This document shows, in pieces, positions 26,327-35,032 of a stretch of 64,000 nucleotides of DNA. Each line of letters starts with the position of its first letter. The stretch's first letter is position 1. A model generated the notes under the pieces. It searched no databases, had not been told where the DNA came from, and saw nothing but the letters and a program-made list of their open reading frames with translations. Origin of the DNA: Sva-07 sp963716095 (GTDB lineage Bacteria > Actinomycetota > Acidimicrobiia > Acidimicrobiales > Ilumatobacteraceae); NCBI GenBank assembly GCA_963716095.1, contig CAVQSV010000011.1, positions 248,001-312,000 on the forward strand, read 5' to 3'. The position numbers were made by a program, and so were the translations under genes.

Positions 26327-27691
26327 TCAGCTCATCTTGCTGTCTGGCACCCAGCTGCCGTGTGCACCATAGGGCACGCGGCGTGGGAGGTGAATGGTCG
26401 CAACCGGCGGCGCCGAGAAGTTCTGGGCGTCGACGATGATCAGGCGCGACTCGTCAGAGTTGGTGTCGTGGGTGAGGCTGATGATCCAGCCCTCGTCCTC
26501 GCCGGCATCAGGCGATGCCGGGGCGAACACCGGCTCGGCCCCACGGACCCCGTCGCCGAGCTGATGCTCGGAGCATGCGCCCGTGGTGAGGTCGTACTTC
26601 CAGAGCGCCGAGCCGTACACCGGCTCCTCGGCGTTGCCTTCGCCGGCCATCGCCATCAGGTACCCGTAGCGGGCATCGAGGCCGATGAGGCGATCGTCGA
26701 CGCGGCCGAAGTCGCCGGGGCGGTCGTCGATCTGCTCTTCGGTGACGGTGCCGGCGTCGAGGTCGATCGTCCACTTCCACAGACGTCCGACTTCGGCATA
26801 GTCGTCGTTGCTCGAACCGAATGCTTCGGGCTGACGCGACACGTGGAGCACGATCGTGTTGCCGGACTCGTGGGCGTTCACCGGGTGGAACACGTAGCAG
26901 GGGTCGATCTCGAACCACCGGACGTCGGCGTTGGTGCCGTTGCGTGGCATCACGCCGAGGCGGGCTCCGGCGTCGCGGTTGAACTGGAACGGCATACCGG
27001 TCTCGAGCGCTTCGAGGTTGAAGCACACGGGCAGGTCCATGAACACGACATGGTTCCGCGTGACGTTGAAGTCGTGCATCATCACCATGTTCGGGATCTC
27101 GATGCCTTCGAGCTGCTGCAGCACACCATCGGCGCCGATGCGGATGTAGTGCAGGAACGGCGGCTCGGGGCTGAGGTAGCTGAAGGCGATGAGCTCGCCG
27201 GTGACCGGACACACCTTCGGGTGTGCCGTCATCGAGGTGGTGAGCGCACCACCGAAGTTCTCGTAGCCGAGCGTGTTGAGCTCGCCGTCGACCTGCCAGG
27301 GCCAGTGGCCCTCTTCGAGGCAGAGCAGCTTGTTGTTGTGCGGCATCACGTGGGTGTTGCCGGTGCCGCGGGTGAGGTCACCCATGCTCGACATCGGATC
27401 GCTGCCGTCGTTGTCGGTGATGTTCGGCGTCTGGACGAACCGGTTGCGATACCACTCGGCCTTGCCGCCGGCAATGCGCACCCCGTGCAACATGCCATCG
27501 CCGAAGAACCAGTGATCGGACTTGCCCGAGGCCGGGTTCGGGCCGGTGCGGACGTAGGTGCCCTGCAGCACGTCGGGGATCGTGCCATCGACGCGCAGGT
27601 CGAAGTCGGTGCGTTCGTCGAGCACCGGTGCCCAGTTGTTGCGCAGGTGCCAGGGCAGCGTGGTGGTCGGCGTGTCCTCGATCGCGGTCAT
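26327..27691 (-). CDS. Carotenoid cleavage oxygenase (RPE65/CCD family)
   Basis: A 454-residue protein of the retinal-pigment-epithelium/carotenoid oxygenase family. The N-terminus has GTYVRTGPNPA and HWFFGDGMLHGV. The four iron-binding histidines are recognisable in TAHPK (His157), MMHDF (His206), VFHPVNA and PYGAHGSW (His444). It should cleave a double bond in a carotenoid, apocarotenoid or stilbene-like compound with O2 and Fe(II). It is divergent from a TetR gene, with a short inverted repeat between them. No carotenoid synthesis gene is nearby, so a phenylpropanoid or scavenged apocarotenoid substrate is possible. Confidence 0.92.
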   Translation of the reverse strand: MTAIEDTPTTTLPWHLRNNWAPVLDERTDFDLRVDGTIPDVLQGTYVRTGPNPASGKSDHWFFGDGMLHGVRIAGGKAEWYRNRFVQTPNITDNDGSDPMSSMGDLTRGTGNTHVMPHNNKLLCLEEGHWPWQVDGELNTLGYENFGGALTTSMTAHPKVCPVTGELIAFSYLSPEPPFLHYIRIGADGVLQQLEGIEIPNMVMMHDFNVTRNHVVFMDLPVCFNLEALETGMPFQFNRDAGARLGVMPRNGTNADVRWFEIDPCYVFHPVNAHESGNTIVLHVSRQPEAFGSSNDDYAEVGRLWKWTIDLDAGTVTEEQIDDRPGDFGRVDDRLIGLDARYGYLMAMAGEGNAEEPVYGSALWKYDLTTGACSEHQLGDGVRGAEPVFAPASPDAGEDEGWIISLTHDTNSDESRLIIVDAQNFSAPPVATIHLPRRVPYGAHGSWVPDSKMS

Positions 27692-27724
27692 CCGCCGAAG
27701 ATAACACGGTCGCGCCGCTCACAA

Positions 27725-27739
27725 TTTACTTGGAGTAGA
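27725..27739. promoter_or_regulatory. Candidate operator between carotenoid oxygenase and TetR
   Basis: The inverted repeat TTTACT-TGG-AGTAGA has one mismatch and lies in an unusually AT-rich stretch (ATTTACTTGGAGTAGATT) of the 59-bp divergent gap, 12 bp upstream of the TetR start. It is well placed to overlap both promoters. Binding by the adjacent TetR protein is inference. Confidence 0.45.
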
Positions 27740-27750
27740 TTTTTTCCCTG

Positions 27751-28374
27751 ATGACCGAAACCACCGATGCAACCACCAGTCGGCGCCGTCCCGGACGGCC
27801 CAAGGGCGGCCAGATCGTCGCGGATCGCGCTCGGCTTCTCGCCGCAGCAGCGGAGGTCATCCGCGAGCGTGGTCCCGATGCAACGATGGACGACATCGCC
27901 GCCGGTGCCTCGGTGACCAAACCCATCCTGTATCGCACCATCGGCGACAAGGCAGCACTGGTGGCCGCGTTGTCGGAGTCGTTGATCGATCAGATCGACC
28001 GGTCGGTGAACACCGCCACCGGATCGGCCACCGACCCGGTGGCGGCGTTCGAAGCGGCGATCCGCGGCTACGTCGTGGCCGTCGAGGCCGACCGCAACGT
28101 CTTTCTGTTCGTGAACTCCGCCGCACCGGGCACCGACCAGTTCCGCCGGCTCGTCGACCGGTCGGCCGCTGCGATGGTGACCGTGTTCAGCGGTGCTCGA
28201 GCCAATGTCGGCCTCGACGCCGACGGGGCCCGCACGTGGGCCTGGGCCATCGTCGGCGCCCTCCAGGTCGTGACCACGATGTGGCTTCGCGACGAAGCGC
28301 GCGACCTCGACGACGTCGTACGCGACGTGAGCCAGCTGCTGTGGTCCGGCCTCGGCCCGACCCTCAGCGGCTGA
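27751..28374 (+). CDS. TetR-family transcriptional regulator
   Basis: A 207-residue regulator. After a basic N-terminal arm (SRRRPGRPKGG) comes the helix-turn-helix: LLAAAAEVIRERG, ATMDDIAAGASVTKPILYRTIGDKAAL. A helical ligand domain follows. Its divergent position makes the carotenoid oxygenase gene its likely target. It ends 9 bp from the convergent acyl-CoA dehydrogenase stop. Confidence 0.92.
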   Translation: MTETTDATTSRRRPGRPKGGQIVADRARLLAAAAEVIRERGPDATMDDIAAGASVTKPILYRTIGDKAALVAALSESLIDQIDRSVNTATGSATDPVAAFEAAIRGYVVAVEADRNVFLFVNSAAPGTDQFRRLVDRSAAAMVTVFSGARANVGLDADGARTWAWAIVGALQVVTTMWLRDEARDLDDVVRDVSQLLWSGLGPTLSG

Positions 28375-28383
28375 CGCCGACCC

Positions 28384-29664
28384 TCAACGAGGGATCTCGC
28401 TCCAGGGACCCGCGTCGGCGCGTGGCTCACGGGGCAGACCGAGCACTCGTTCTCCGACGATGTTGCGCTGGATCTCGTCAGAGCCTCCTGCGATGCGGTA
28501 GCCGGGTGCACCGAGCAAGTGGGCGTTCCAGTCGTAGGTGCCCCACTCGCCGGTGTCAGCGGTGAGCTTGGCGCCGAGGATCTCGGCGATCACCTCGCCC
28601 ATCTCGGTCATGCCCTCGGTCCACAACAGCTTGCCGAGCGAACCTTCGGGACCGGGCGTACCCGAGCGAGCGAGGTCGGCGGCGCGACGGTTGGTGAACG
28701 ACTCGATCCGACCGTGGATGTAGACCTTGGCCAGCTTGTCGCGCATCACGGGATCATCGGTGACGCCCATCATGCGTGCGGTGGCGAGCAACTGCTTCCA
28801 CGAGCCGCCCGACGCCGATCCTTCTCCCCCGGACTCGGAATGGTCACGTTCGAAACTCAAGGTGGTCGTCGCCACCTTCCAGCCGTCTCCGACCTCACCG
28901 ATGCGCAGGTCGTCGGACACGCGCACGTCGCTGAAGAACACCTCGCAGAACGACGACCCGCCACTCATCTGCTTGATCGGACGCACCTCGACGCCTGGCG
29001 CATCGAGCGGCAGCATGAAGGCGGTGAGGCCCTGCTGCTTCTTGACATCGGGATCGGTGCGGGCGATCAGCTCACCCCACTGGCTGAACTGCGCGCCCGA
29101 ACTCCACACCTTCTGACCGTTGATGACCCATTCGTCGCCGTCGCGGACGGCCCGAGTGGCGAGGCCAGCCAGGTCGGAGCCGGCGCCGGGCTCGCTGAAG
29201 AGCTGACACGCCAGCGTGTCGGCCGCACGGAACTCGGCCACGAACCGCTCCTTGAGCGCATCGCTCCCGAGCACGCGAATCGTGCTGGCGACCAATCCGA
29301 CGGTGACGCTCACCAGCTCGTGGGTTCCCGGCGACTGGAACTGCCGCTCGACACGCCCGAGCGCGCGAGCGTGTGCCCGGCTCAGACCGAGCCCGCCGTA
29401 CTCGGTCGGCCAATCCACGGCGTGGTAGCCCTGCGTCGCCTTCTTCTGAACCCATTCGGCGATTGCACGAATGTGTGCCTGTTCGTCCTCGAACGACATG
29501 TCGCTGAACACCGACACATCGAAGTCGCCCTCGCCCCAGGCGAACCCAGCGTTCGCTGCGGGCCGGCGCGTGGCGTTCGCCTCGAACCACTGCATCGCCT
29601 GCGCGGCGAAGTCGTCGACGGAGATGTCGGGATCGACAGCGGGTCGTTCCTGGATGTCGGTCAT
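28384..29664 (-). CDS. Acyl-CoA dehydrogenase
   Basis: A 426-residue flavoprotein of the acyl-CoA dehydrogenase family. It shows FSEPGAGSDLAGLATRA and WVINGQKVWSSGA in the middle beta domain and the C-terminal GGSDEIQRNIVGERVLGLPR. The start at 29664 (MTDIQERPAV) excludes 63 non-coding-like upstream codons. It introduces an alpha,beta double bond into a CoA ester and passes electrons to ETF. It is the last gene of the leftward operon SDR-SnoaL-ligase-dehydrogenase, which reads as oxidation, CoA activation and the first step of beta-oxidation. Confidence 0.93.
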   Translation of the reverse strand: MTDIQERPAVDPDISVDDFAAQAMQWFEANATRRPAANAGFAWGEGDFDVSVFSDMSFEDEQAHIRAIAEWVQKKATQGYHAVDWPTEYGGLGLSRAHARALGRVERQFQSPGTHELVSVTVGLVASTIRVLGSDALKERFVAEFRAADTLACQLFSEPGAGSDLAGLATRAVRDGDEWVINGQKVWSSGAQFSQWGELIARTDPDVKKQQGLTAFMLPLDAPGVEVRPIKQMSGGSSFCEVFFSDVRVSDDLRIGEVGDGWKVATTTLSFERDHSESGGEGSASGGSWKQLLATARMMGVTDDPVMRDKLAKVYIHGRIESFTNRRAADLARSGTPGPEGSLGKLLWTEGMTEMGEVIAEILGAKLTADTGEWGTYDWNAHLLGAPGYRIAGGSDEIQRNIVGERVLGLPREPRADAGPWSEIPR

Positions 29665-29689
29665 GTCGAACCTTTCGGGTCGGTCGTCG

Positions 29690-31252
29690 TCAGGGGGTGA
29701 CGAGTTCTTCGATGTCGCCGGCGAGCCATGCGTCTCGTAGACGGCGCTTGTTGATCTTGCCCATCGTGTTGCGAAGCAGGTCGGCAACGACGTGATACTC
29801 GCGAGGGCACTTGTAGTGGCTGAGCCGCTCGCGCAGCCAGTCGGACAGCTCACTCGGGTCCGGGGGCGACGACGGGTCGGTGGGCATCACGAGCGCGATC
29901 AGCATCTCGCCCATGTCCGGATGCGGCACACCGACACAGCCGACGTCGGCGACGTCCGGGTGGTCGATCAACAGTTGTTCGGCCTCGGCCGGATACAGAT
30001 TGGCACCACCGGAGACGACCATGTCGCTGAATCGATCGGTGATGTACACGTACCCGTCGGCGTCCATGTAGCCGATCTCGCCGAGCGTGAACAGCCCGGG
30101 CTCGGGATTCGACGCTGCGGTCTTTGCCGGGTCGTTCGGGTACACGATCCCCCGGCCGGTGGCATCGCGGAAGAAGAGCTGCCCCTCGGTGCCCGACGGG
30201 AGCTCGTTCAGCGCTTCGTCGAGCACGACCGCGGTGAACGGCGGAACGGAACGGCCGACGGATCCCTGGTGCTCGAGCCACTCCTCGCTGGTGATCGTGC
30301 AGACCGTTCCGACTTCGGTGGCCCCGTACGCGTCGCGGAACACCGGGCCGAACCATTCGATCATCGCCGCTTTCACCTCGACCGGGCACTTGGCGCCGGT
30401 GTGGGCGAGCATCTGCATCGAGCTGACGTCGTACTTCGCCTTGACCTCGTCGGGCAGTGCCAACATCCGAACGAAGTGCGTGGGCACCATCACGCTCGAC
30501 TCGGTCTTGTAGTTGTCGATCGCTGCGAGCGTCGCCTCGGGGTCGAACTTGGCGAGGATCACCGAGGGGACCCCGGCGCACAGCAGCCGCATGCCCGACA
30601 GCGGACCGGTGTGGTACATCGGCCCGACCACCAGGTGGGTCCCGAACCCGGAGAAGCCACCTTGGGCGAGCGCTTCCAGGTGCTCGACCATGTTGGTGCC
30701 ACCGGCGAACATCGTCGGCGGCAGCTCGGTGCCCTTGGGCTGGCCGGTGGTACCGGAGGTGTAGAGCAGGTTCGGGCGCGGCACGACCTCGTCGGGCGGG
30801 TCATCGGTGGCACCACCGGCGAGCCAGTCGTCCCAGTCGGTGACGCCGTCGACGCCGTCACAGTTCCAACCGACGACGAGCGGCACTCCGGCGTCGCGGG
30901 CGGCTTCGATCCCTCGTTCGACGGTCTCCGGACCGACGAAGAGCACTCGCGCCTCCGAATCGGAGAGGATGTAGGCGGTCTCGGACGCGGTCAGGTGGAA
31001 GTTCACCGGCACCGACGACGCCCCAGCGAGGAGCCCACCGAGATGGGCGAGCGCCGTTTCGGCTGCGTTCTCGGCGAACACGGCGATGCGGTGTGCGGGC
31101 CCCAGGTCGCCGGACCGGTCAGCGGCGAGCAAGAGGTTGGCGCAACGGTTGAGCGCATCGTCCACTTGCGACCATGTCAGCTCTCGTTCCCCGTCGACGA
31201 GCGCGAATCCCGTCGGGTCGGCGGCGGCACATTCCTTGGCGAAGCGGGGCAT
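29690..31252 (-). CDS. AMP-forming acyl-CoA ligase
   Basis: A 520-residue adenylating enzyme with phosphate loop LLYTSGTTGQPKGTE, DAYGATEVG, GYMDADGYVYITDR and the C-terminal lysine region NTMGKINKRRLRD. The start at 31252 (MPRFAKECAAAD) overlaps the SnoaL stop by one base (TGATG) and is preferred over an upstream in-frame codon. The ligase at 47092-48654 has a similar layout and also follows a SnoaL gene. It activates a carboxylic acid of the pathway; the substrate is unknown. Confidence 0.92.
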   Translation of the reverse strand: MPRFAKECAAADPTGFALVDGERELTWSQVDDALNRCANLLLAADRSGDLGPAHRIAVFAENAAETALAHLGGLLAGASSVPVNFHLTASETAYILSDSEARVLFVGPETVERGIEAARDAGVPLVVGWNCDGVDGVTDWDDWLAGGATDDPPDEVVPRPNLLYTSGTTGQPKGTELPPTMFAGGTNMVEHLEALAQGGFSGFGTHLVVGPMYHTGPLSGMRLLCAGVPSVILAKFDPEATLAAIDNYKTESSVMVPTHFVRMLALPDEVKAKYDVSSMQMLAHTGAKCPVEVKAAMIEWFGPVFRDAYGATEVGTVCTITSEEWLEHQGSVGRSVPPFTAVVLDEALNELPSGTEGQLFFRDATGRGIVYPNDPAKTAASNPEPGLFTLGEIGYMDADGYVYITDRFSDMVVSGGANLYPAEAEQLLIDHPDVADVGCVGVPHPDMGEMLIALVMPTDPSSPPDPSELSDWLRERLSHYKCPREYHVVADLLRNTMGKINKRRLRDAWLAGDIEELVTP

Positions 31253-31776
31253 CAGGGTCCGATCGGTCGGTTGGTGGAGGGGCGGTCGAACGAGCCCTGT
31301 CGAAACTTCTCGACGGGGATGGGCATGGCGTTCGGGGTGTCGTCGACGGTCGATCCGTGGTGGACACAGACGCGATGCAGGATGCGCCACTCGCCGCCCC
31401 GGCACTCGTAGGTGTCGAGGTAGCGGCCGTAGAACGTCGACAGCTTCGGCTCGTCGCGGTGGAACAGATGGGCGACGGTGAGAGCTTCACCTCGAGCGTG
31501 TTCGCCATCGGGATCGATCTCGACGCGGTGGTTCGAGGTCGTGTGCATCGTCCACTCCCATCGGTCGTGTGTCTCGACGACGCGGTCGCAGAACTCCCAG
31601 GCGTTGCCGACGAAGACGCCATGGTCGTCGGTGCCGTCGGGCCAGTAGGCCGACTTCATCACCGCAGCATCGAGCCGGTCGACGCCGTAGGAGTACCGAC
31701 GCGACGCCTCGCGGCAGGCCTCGATCGCGAGCAGCTGCTCGACGGTTGGGGTCGGGTTGCTCCCCTCGCCGGTCAT
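31252..31776 (-). CDS. SnoaL-like (NTF2-fold) protein
   Basis: A 174-residue protein with the SnoaL-like start (QLLAIEACREASRRYSYGVDRLD), a WPDGTDDHG segment, MHTTSNHRVEID and TFYGRYLDTYECRGGEWRILHR. NTF2-fold proteins of this sort are hydratases, isomerases or hydroxylase components in ring-degrading pathways. It overlaps the SDR upstream (ATGA) and the ligase downstream (TGATG). Relatives in the window are at 38098-38538 and 46660-47088, also next to SDR, Rieske or ligase genes. Confidence 0.85.
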   Translation of the reverse strand: MTGEGSNPTPTVEQLLAIEACREASRRYSYGVDRLDAAVMKSAYWPDGTDDHGVFVGNAWEFCDRVVETHDRWEWTMHTTSNHRVEIDPDGEHARGEALTVAHLFHRDEPKLSTFYGRYLDTYECRGGEWRILHRVCVHHGSTVDDTPNAMPIPVEKFRQGSFDRPSTNRPIGP

Positions 31777-32558
31777 GCGGTCGAACCTCCGTCGACGACG
31801 AGCGTCTGTCCGGTGACGAACGCGGCAAGATCGGAGGCAAGGAACAGCACCGCCCGGGCGACGTGATCCGGTTGTCCGACGAGACCCAGTGGGTTCGAGG
31901 AGATCCGCGACTCGATGTCGACGCCGCTCGCCCTGAGCGGTTCGAGCTGATCCTGCACGCCGGGGGTGTCGATGACACCCGGGGCCACGGCGTTCACGCG
32001 AATCCCGGTCGGTCCGAGCTCTCGGGCGAAGGCACGCGTGAGCGAGATCACCGCCGCCTTCGAGGCCGCATAGGCGGAGATGCCTGCACCGCCTCCGAGG
32101 CCGGCGATGGAGGCGAGATTGACGATCGAGCCGCCCGCGGGCATGTAGCGCGCAGCCTCGCGAGCGACGCTGAAGGTCGCACGGACGTTGACGTCGAGCA
32201 GGTGCGACACGAAGTCGTCTCCGGCGTCACGCATCGGCCCGGTCGTCGGGAAGATCCCGGCGTTGTTGACCACGATGTCGAGTCGACCATCAGGCCCTGC
32301 GGCAGTCCGCAGCGCGGCCTCGACGTCGCCCGATGAGGTGATGTCGCAGGTCACCGATGCACAACCGATCATCTCTGCGGAAGCCGACGTGGCCGCATCG
32401 ATGTCGCCGATGGTCACCGTTGCTCCTGCCTCCACGAGCCGGCGGGCAATCGCCGCGCCGATGCCCTTCGCTCCCCCGCTGACGAAGGCCCGTCGACCTG
32501 CCAGGGCGAACAACTCGTCGACCGACACGTCAGCGAGTGCGGCGTTCGAATCGGTCAC
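31773..32558 (-). CDS. SDR-family oxidoreductase
   Basis: A 261-residue SDR with SGGAKGIG at the cofactor site, NNAG in VVNNAGIF, the serine in NLASIAG and YAASK as the YxxxK motif; it ends VVDGGSTA. It is the first gene of a four-gene leftward operon. A candidate operator lies about 10 bp upstream of its start. Likely an alcohol dehydrogenase or ketoreductase of the pathway. Confidence 0.92.
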   Translation of the reverse strand: MTDSNAALADVSVDELFALAGRRAFVSGGAKGIGAAIARRLVEAGATVTIGDIDAATSASAEMIGCASVTCDITSSGDVEAALRTAAGPDGRLDIVVNNAGIFPTTGPMRDAGDDFVSHLLDVNVRATFSVAREAARYMPAGGSIVNLASIAGLGGGAGISAYAASKAAVISLTRAFARELGPTGIRVNAVAPGVIDTPGVQDQLEPLRASGVDIESRISSNPLGLVGQPDHVARAVLFLASDLAAFVTGQTLVVDGGSTA

Positions 32559-32568
32559 GGCGGCGAGA

Positions 32569-32587
32569 TTACCGAAGGCACGTTAAG
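32569..32587. promoter_or_regulatory. Candidate TetR-type operator
   Basis: TTACCGAAGGCACGTTAAG lies just upstream of the leftward SDR operon. It agrees at 14 of 19 positions with the site at 9924-9942 upstream of the DUF35 operon. It overlaps where a promoter or leader would be. Shared control is inference. Confidence 0.35.
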
Positions 32588-32620
32588 AATCCTGAGCCCA
32601 GGCCGCCGCGCCGACACCGA

Positions 32621-32723
32621 GCGATGAGCGAACGAACCAGATACGGCCACTTCGCTCATCGCCCACCCGGGCCGAACCCGAGCGATGAGCGAACGGACCA
32701 GATACGGCCACTTCGCTCATCGC
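32621..32723. repeat. REP-like palindrome doublet (core A, reverse orientation)
   Basis: Copies at 32621-32662 and 32682-32723, 19 bp apart, with perfect GCGATGAGCGAA / TTCGCTCATCGC arms and the reversed type A core (CCAGATACGGCCA). They lie between two leftward genes: upstream of the SDR operon start and downstream of the nitrilase-family stop. Confidence 0.92.
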
Positions 32724-32735
32724 TCGCCGGAGTCG

Positions 32736-33563
32736 TCAGGTCCACAGCGCACCGAACTGCTCGAACACCGCCGGGTTGGCGCGTCCGAACAGGTCGCTGT
32801 CGATTCCCCCTCGCAGTCCGTCGAGTGCGACGTCGGCGATGATGCACTCCTCGGTCAGCGGTTGCGCCGCCGCCACGACCGTGCCTTGAGAGTCGACGAT
32901 CGCCGTGGTGCCATGGCAGACGCGTTCGCCCTGCCGGCCCGTCACGTCTGCGGCCACGAGCGGGATGCCGTTCTCGACCGCGCGGGCGATGAGCACGTTG
33001 ACACCTCTGGCCCGCCACGCCTGCTCCTTGGCGGGCCGATGACCGCCGTGAACAGGGACGACGAGGAACTCGGCTCCCTTGGCAGCCAGCACGCGAGCCG
33101 GCTCGATGTAGTGGGCGTCGTTGCAGATCAACACCCCGAACGGAACACCCCGGTGCTCGAAGATCGGAAGCTCGGTACCAGCGGCACAGGCGGAGTTGCC
33201 TGGATAGGTCTTTCGATACACCCCGCTGAGGGTCGAGTCGGCGATCACCGCCGCAGCGTTGTGGATCTGACCGTCGTCGCCGCGCTCGGTGAACCCGACG
33301 ACGATGGTCATCCCCCACCCGAACAGTGGGGAAATCGTCGCCTCGAGTTCCCCGTCGAACACCGACAGCGCCACGGTCGACGGCGAGTCGCCGTCGGTCT
33401 CGTTCGCCAATTCCCCGATGAGCGCCTCGGGACAGCACACCACTTCGACGCCGGCGGCCTGTGCTCGTTCGAGGTGTGCGAGTACGAGTTCGACGCCACC
33501 GTCCGAGGGGTAGGGCCGATAGGGGGCCTGGTAGGCAGCGACGCGCACCGACCCATCCTGCAC
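32736..33563 (-). CDS. Nitrilase-superfamily carbon-nitrogen hydrolase
   Basis: A 275-residue protein with the full catalytic triad of the superfamily: Glu46 in CCPEALIG, Lys118 in YRKTYP and the nucleophile Cys147 in LICNDAHY. Members hydrolyse amides, carbamoyl groups or nitriles. The N-terminus (VRVAAYQAPYRPYPSDG) and length are normal. It stands alone between repeats and the propeller-like gene, 65 bp from the latter. The substrate class cannot be assigned from sequence. Confidence 0.9.
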   Translation of the reverse strand: MQDGSVRVAAYQAPYRPYPSDGGVELVLAHLERAQAAGVEVVCCPEALIGELANETDGDSPSTVALSVFDGELEATISPLFGWGMTIVVGFTERGDDGQIHNAAAVIADSTLSGVYRKTYPGNSACAAGTELPIFEHRGVPFGVLICNDAHYIEPARVLAAKGAEFLVVPVHGGHRPAKEQAWRARGVNVLIARAVENGIPLVAADVTGRQGERVCHGTTAIVDSQGTVVAAAQPLTEECIIADVALDGLRGGIDSDLFGRANPAVFEQFGALWT

Positions 33564-33628
33564 GACCGAGCACCACGGTTGGCGGTCCGTGCCATGCGCT
33601 CGGGGTCCGGGCTCGCCGCAGACCTGGG

Positions 33629-34510
33629 TCAGCGCTCGGGACGCTCGAGGACGAGACCGTTGCCCGTCGTCGACCGGGTGTCCATCGCCACCAGCAAACG
33701 ATCGTCGTCGAGTGCCACCACCCCCTCAGGCTTGGTCGTTCCCTTCGGCAGACGCCACACCTCACCGAGGTGTCGAATCTCGTTACTCGACGGCGTCAAC
33801 GGCTCGTCGAGGGCCAGGCGCGCAAGGCAGCGAGACTTGTCGGAGAGCAGCCACAGGCTGCGATCTCGACCCACAGCGAGCGCGCTGATGTCGCCCAACT
33901 CCCGCTTGGCATCCCCGCGCAGGCGCCACATCGCCGTCGCGACGAAGTCGACGGCCCCTCGCGGCGCCTCCCAGGCTTCATCCGGCGCGAGGAAGTCGTC
34001 GCTCGACAGCCCGCTCGCCGGCGTTCCCACCGGGGCGAATTCGACCAACGCCCGGGGACGTTTCTCCTTGGCGACCAGCAGCCGCCCCCCTCGGAGCAAG
34101 ACGAGCCCTTCGCCACGAGACGACGGGTCTGACCAGTGTCCATGGAGCGGCGAGCCCGGTGGCGCGGTCAGCGCGATGGTCGCCCGCAACTCTGGCGCAT
34201 CGGTGGCAGCGACGAGCACGACCGGCGGGTCCTCCCTCATCATCGCGACGAGCGATCCCCCGTCGACGGCGATGGCCTCCAGCTGGCTGTCGCCGTCGAG
34301 CACTGGCCACCCGTCGACGCCCGCCAGGTCGATCGTCTTCCACTCGGAGAACCCGGCGGCCTCGTACGTGCCGACGGCGACGACCTCCGTGCGATCGCCG
34401 GCGACAAGCACCCGAGCCACACCGTCGACAGTTCGGCGAGCCAGCCCGGAGGCCTCGACCACCGGGAGGTCGACGACGGCCGATCGGACCAGGCGAGGCG
34501 GCTTCGACAT
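33629..34510 (-). CDS. Propeller-like protein (SdiA-regulated / phytase-esterase-like)
   Basis: A 293-residue protein with repeated strand-turn units: EWKTIDLAGVDGWPV, SQLEAIAVDGGSL, LVLLRGGRLLVAKEK, DISALAVGRDRSLWLLSDKS and PEGVVALDDDRLLVAMD. The DISALAV..LWLLSD unit resembles the SdiA-regulated or esterase-like-phytase propeller families. No signal peptide is visible, so it may be cytoplasmic. The start at 34510 (MSKPPRLV) is preferred over an in-frame ATG 13 codons upstream. Function unknown. Confidence 0.6.
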   Translation of the reverse strand: MSKPPRLVRSAVVDLPVVEASGLARRTVDGVARVLVAGDRTEVVAVGTYEAAGFSEWKTIDLAGVDGWPVLDGDSQLEAIAVDGGSLVAMMREDPPVVLVAATDAPELRATIALTAPPGSPLHGHWSDPSSRGEGLVLLRGGRLLVAKEKRPRALVEFAPVGTPASGLSSDDFLAPDEAWEAPRGAVDFVATAMWRLRGDAKRELGDISALAVGRDRSLWLLSDKSRCLARLALDEPLTPSSNEIRHLGEVWRLPKGTTKPEGVVALDDDRLLVAMDTRSTTGNGLVLERPER

Positions 34511-34557
34511 CGTCACAGTGTGTCCGATGCGGTCGGGACCGGGCTGCATCGGTCCCC

Positions 34558-34800
34558 TCAGCGGCCGGGGAGCGCCAGGGCCAGCACTCGTTCCAGCAGC
34601 GGCGGCCGGGGATCACGTTGCAGCGGAAGGATGAGCGTGGCGATCCCGAGCGCTGCAGCGCCCGTATCGGGTTCCGGGTTGTCGCCGAACGAGCGCTCGA
34701 GCACTCGCCGAAAGCGATCTTCGGCCGCCGGGTGTTCGACGAGGGTTCCACACCAGTCGAACAAGACCGCATCGAAGACTCGCGCTGCTGTCGCGCTCAT
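34558..34800 (-). pseudogene. HAD-superfamily hydrolase remnant
   Basis: From the ATG at 34800 an 80-residue frame opens with ARVFDAVLFDWCGTLVEHP, which is HAD motif I (DxxGT-like, with a cysteine in the usual DxDGT pattern). It then gives RRVLERSF and a short tail ending ALALPGR. A working HAD enzyme needs about 200 residues and motifs II-IV, which are not seen in any frame downstream. The reading frame upstream runs into a repeat. Likely a truncated or internally deleted gene. Confidence 0.5.
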
Positions 34801-34845
34801 GACCCGAGCGTAGGTGCACGACCGGCGACCACGGCCGGAGCCGAG

Positions 34846-34948
34846 CGATGAGTTTCGACGACACCCGCCGTCGCGGAAACTCACCGGTGATGGTCCTCAC
34901 GCGATGCGATGAGTTTCGACGACACCTGTTGTCACGGAGACTCATCGA
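34846..34948. repeat. REP-like palindrome doublet, variant C
   Basis: Copies at 34846-34885 and 34906-34948, 20 bp apart, with arms GCGATGAGTTTC and GGARACTCA(T)C around GACGACACC-YGTCRCG. They share the doublet spacing and the GATGAG/CTCATC ends of families A and B, but have a different inner sequence. They lie between the P450 stop and the HAD remnant. Confidence 0.85.
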
Positions 34949-35032
34949 CGCGCAGTGCGGCACCTTCCGGCGGGTGGGTCGGCACGCCGCCGGCACGGGT
35001 TGTGCCCGCGGTTTTCACCCCTCCTGTCGGAC

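Noticed and set aside
32685..34634. Rightward 649-codon open frame over the nitrilase and propeller genes
   Set aside because: It is an antisense shadow. It starts inside a palindrome (its N-terminus MSERTRYGHFAHR is translated repeat), and both leftward genes have real motifs.
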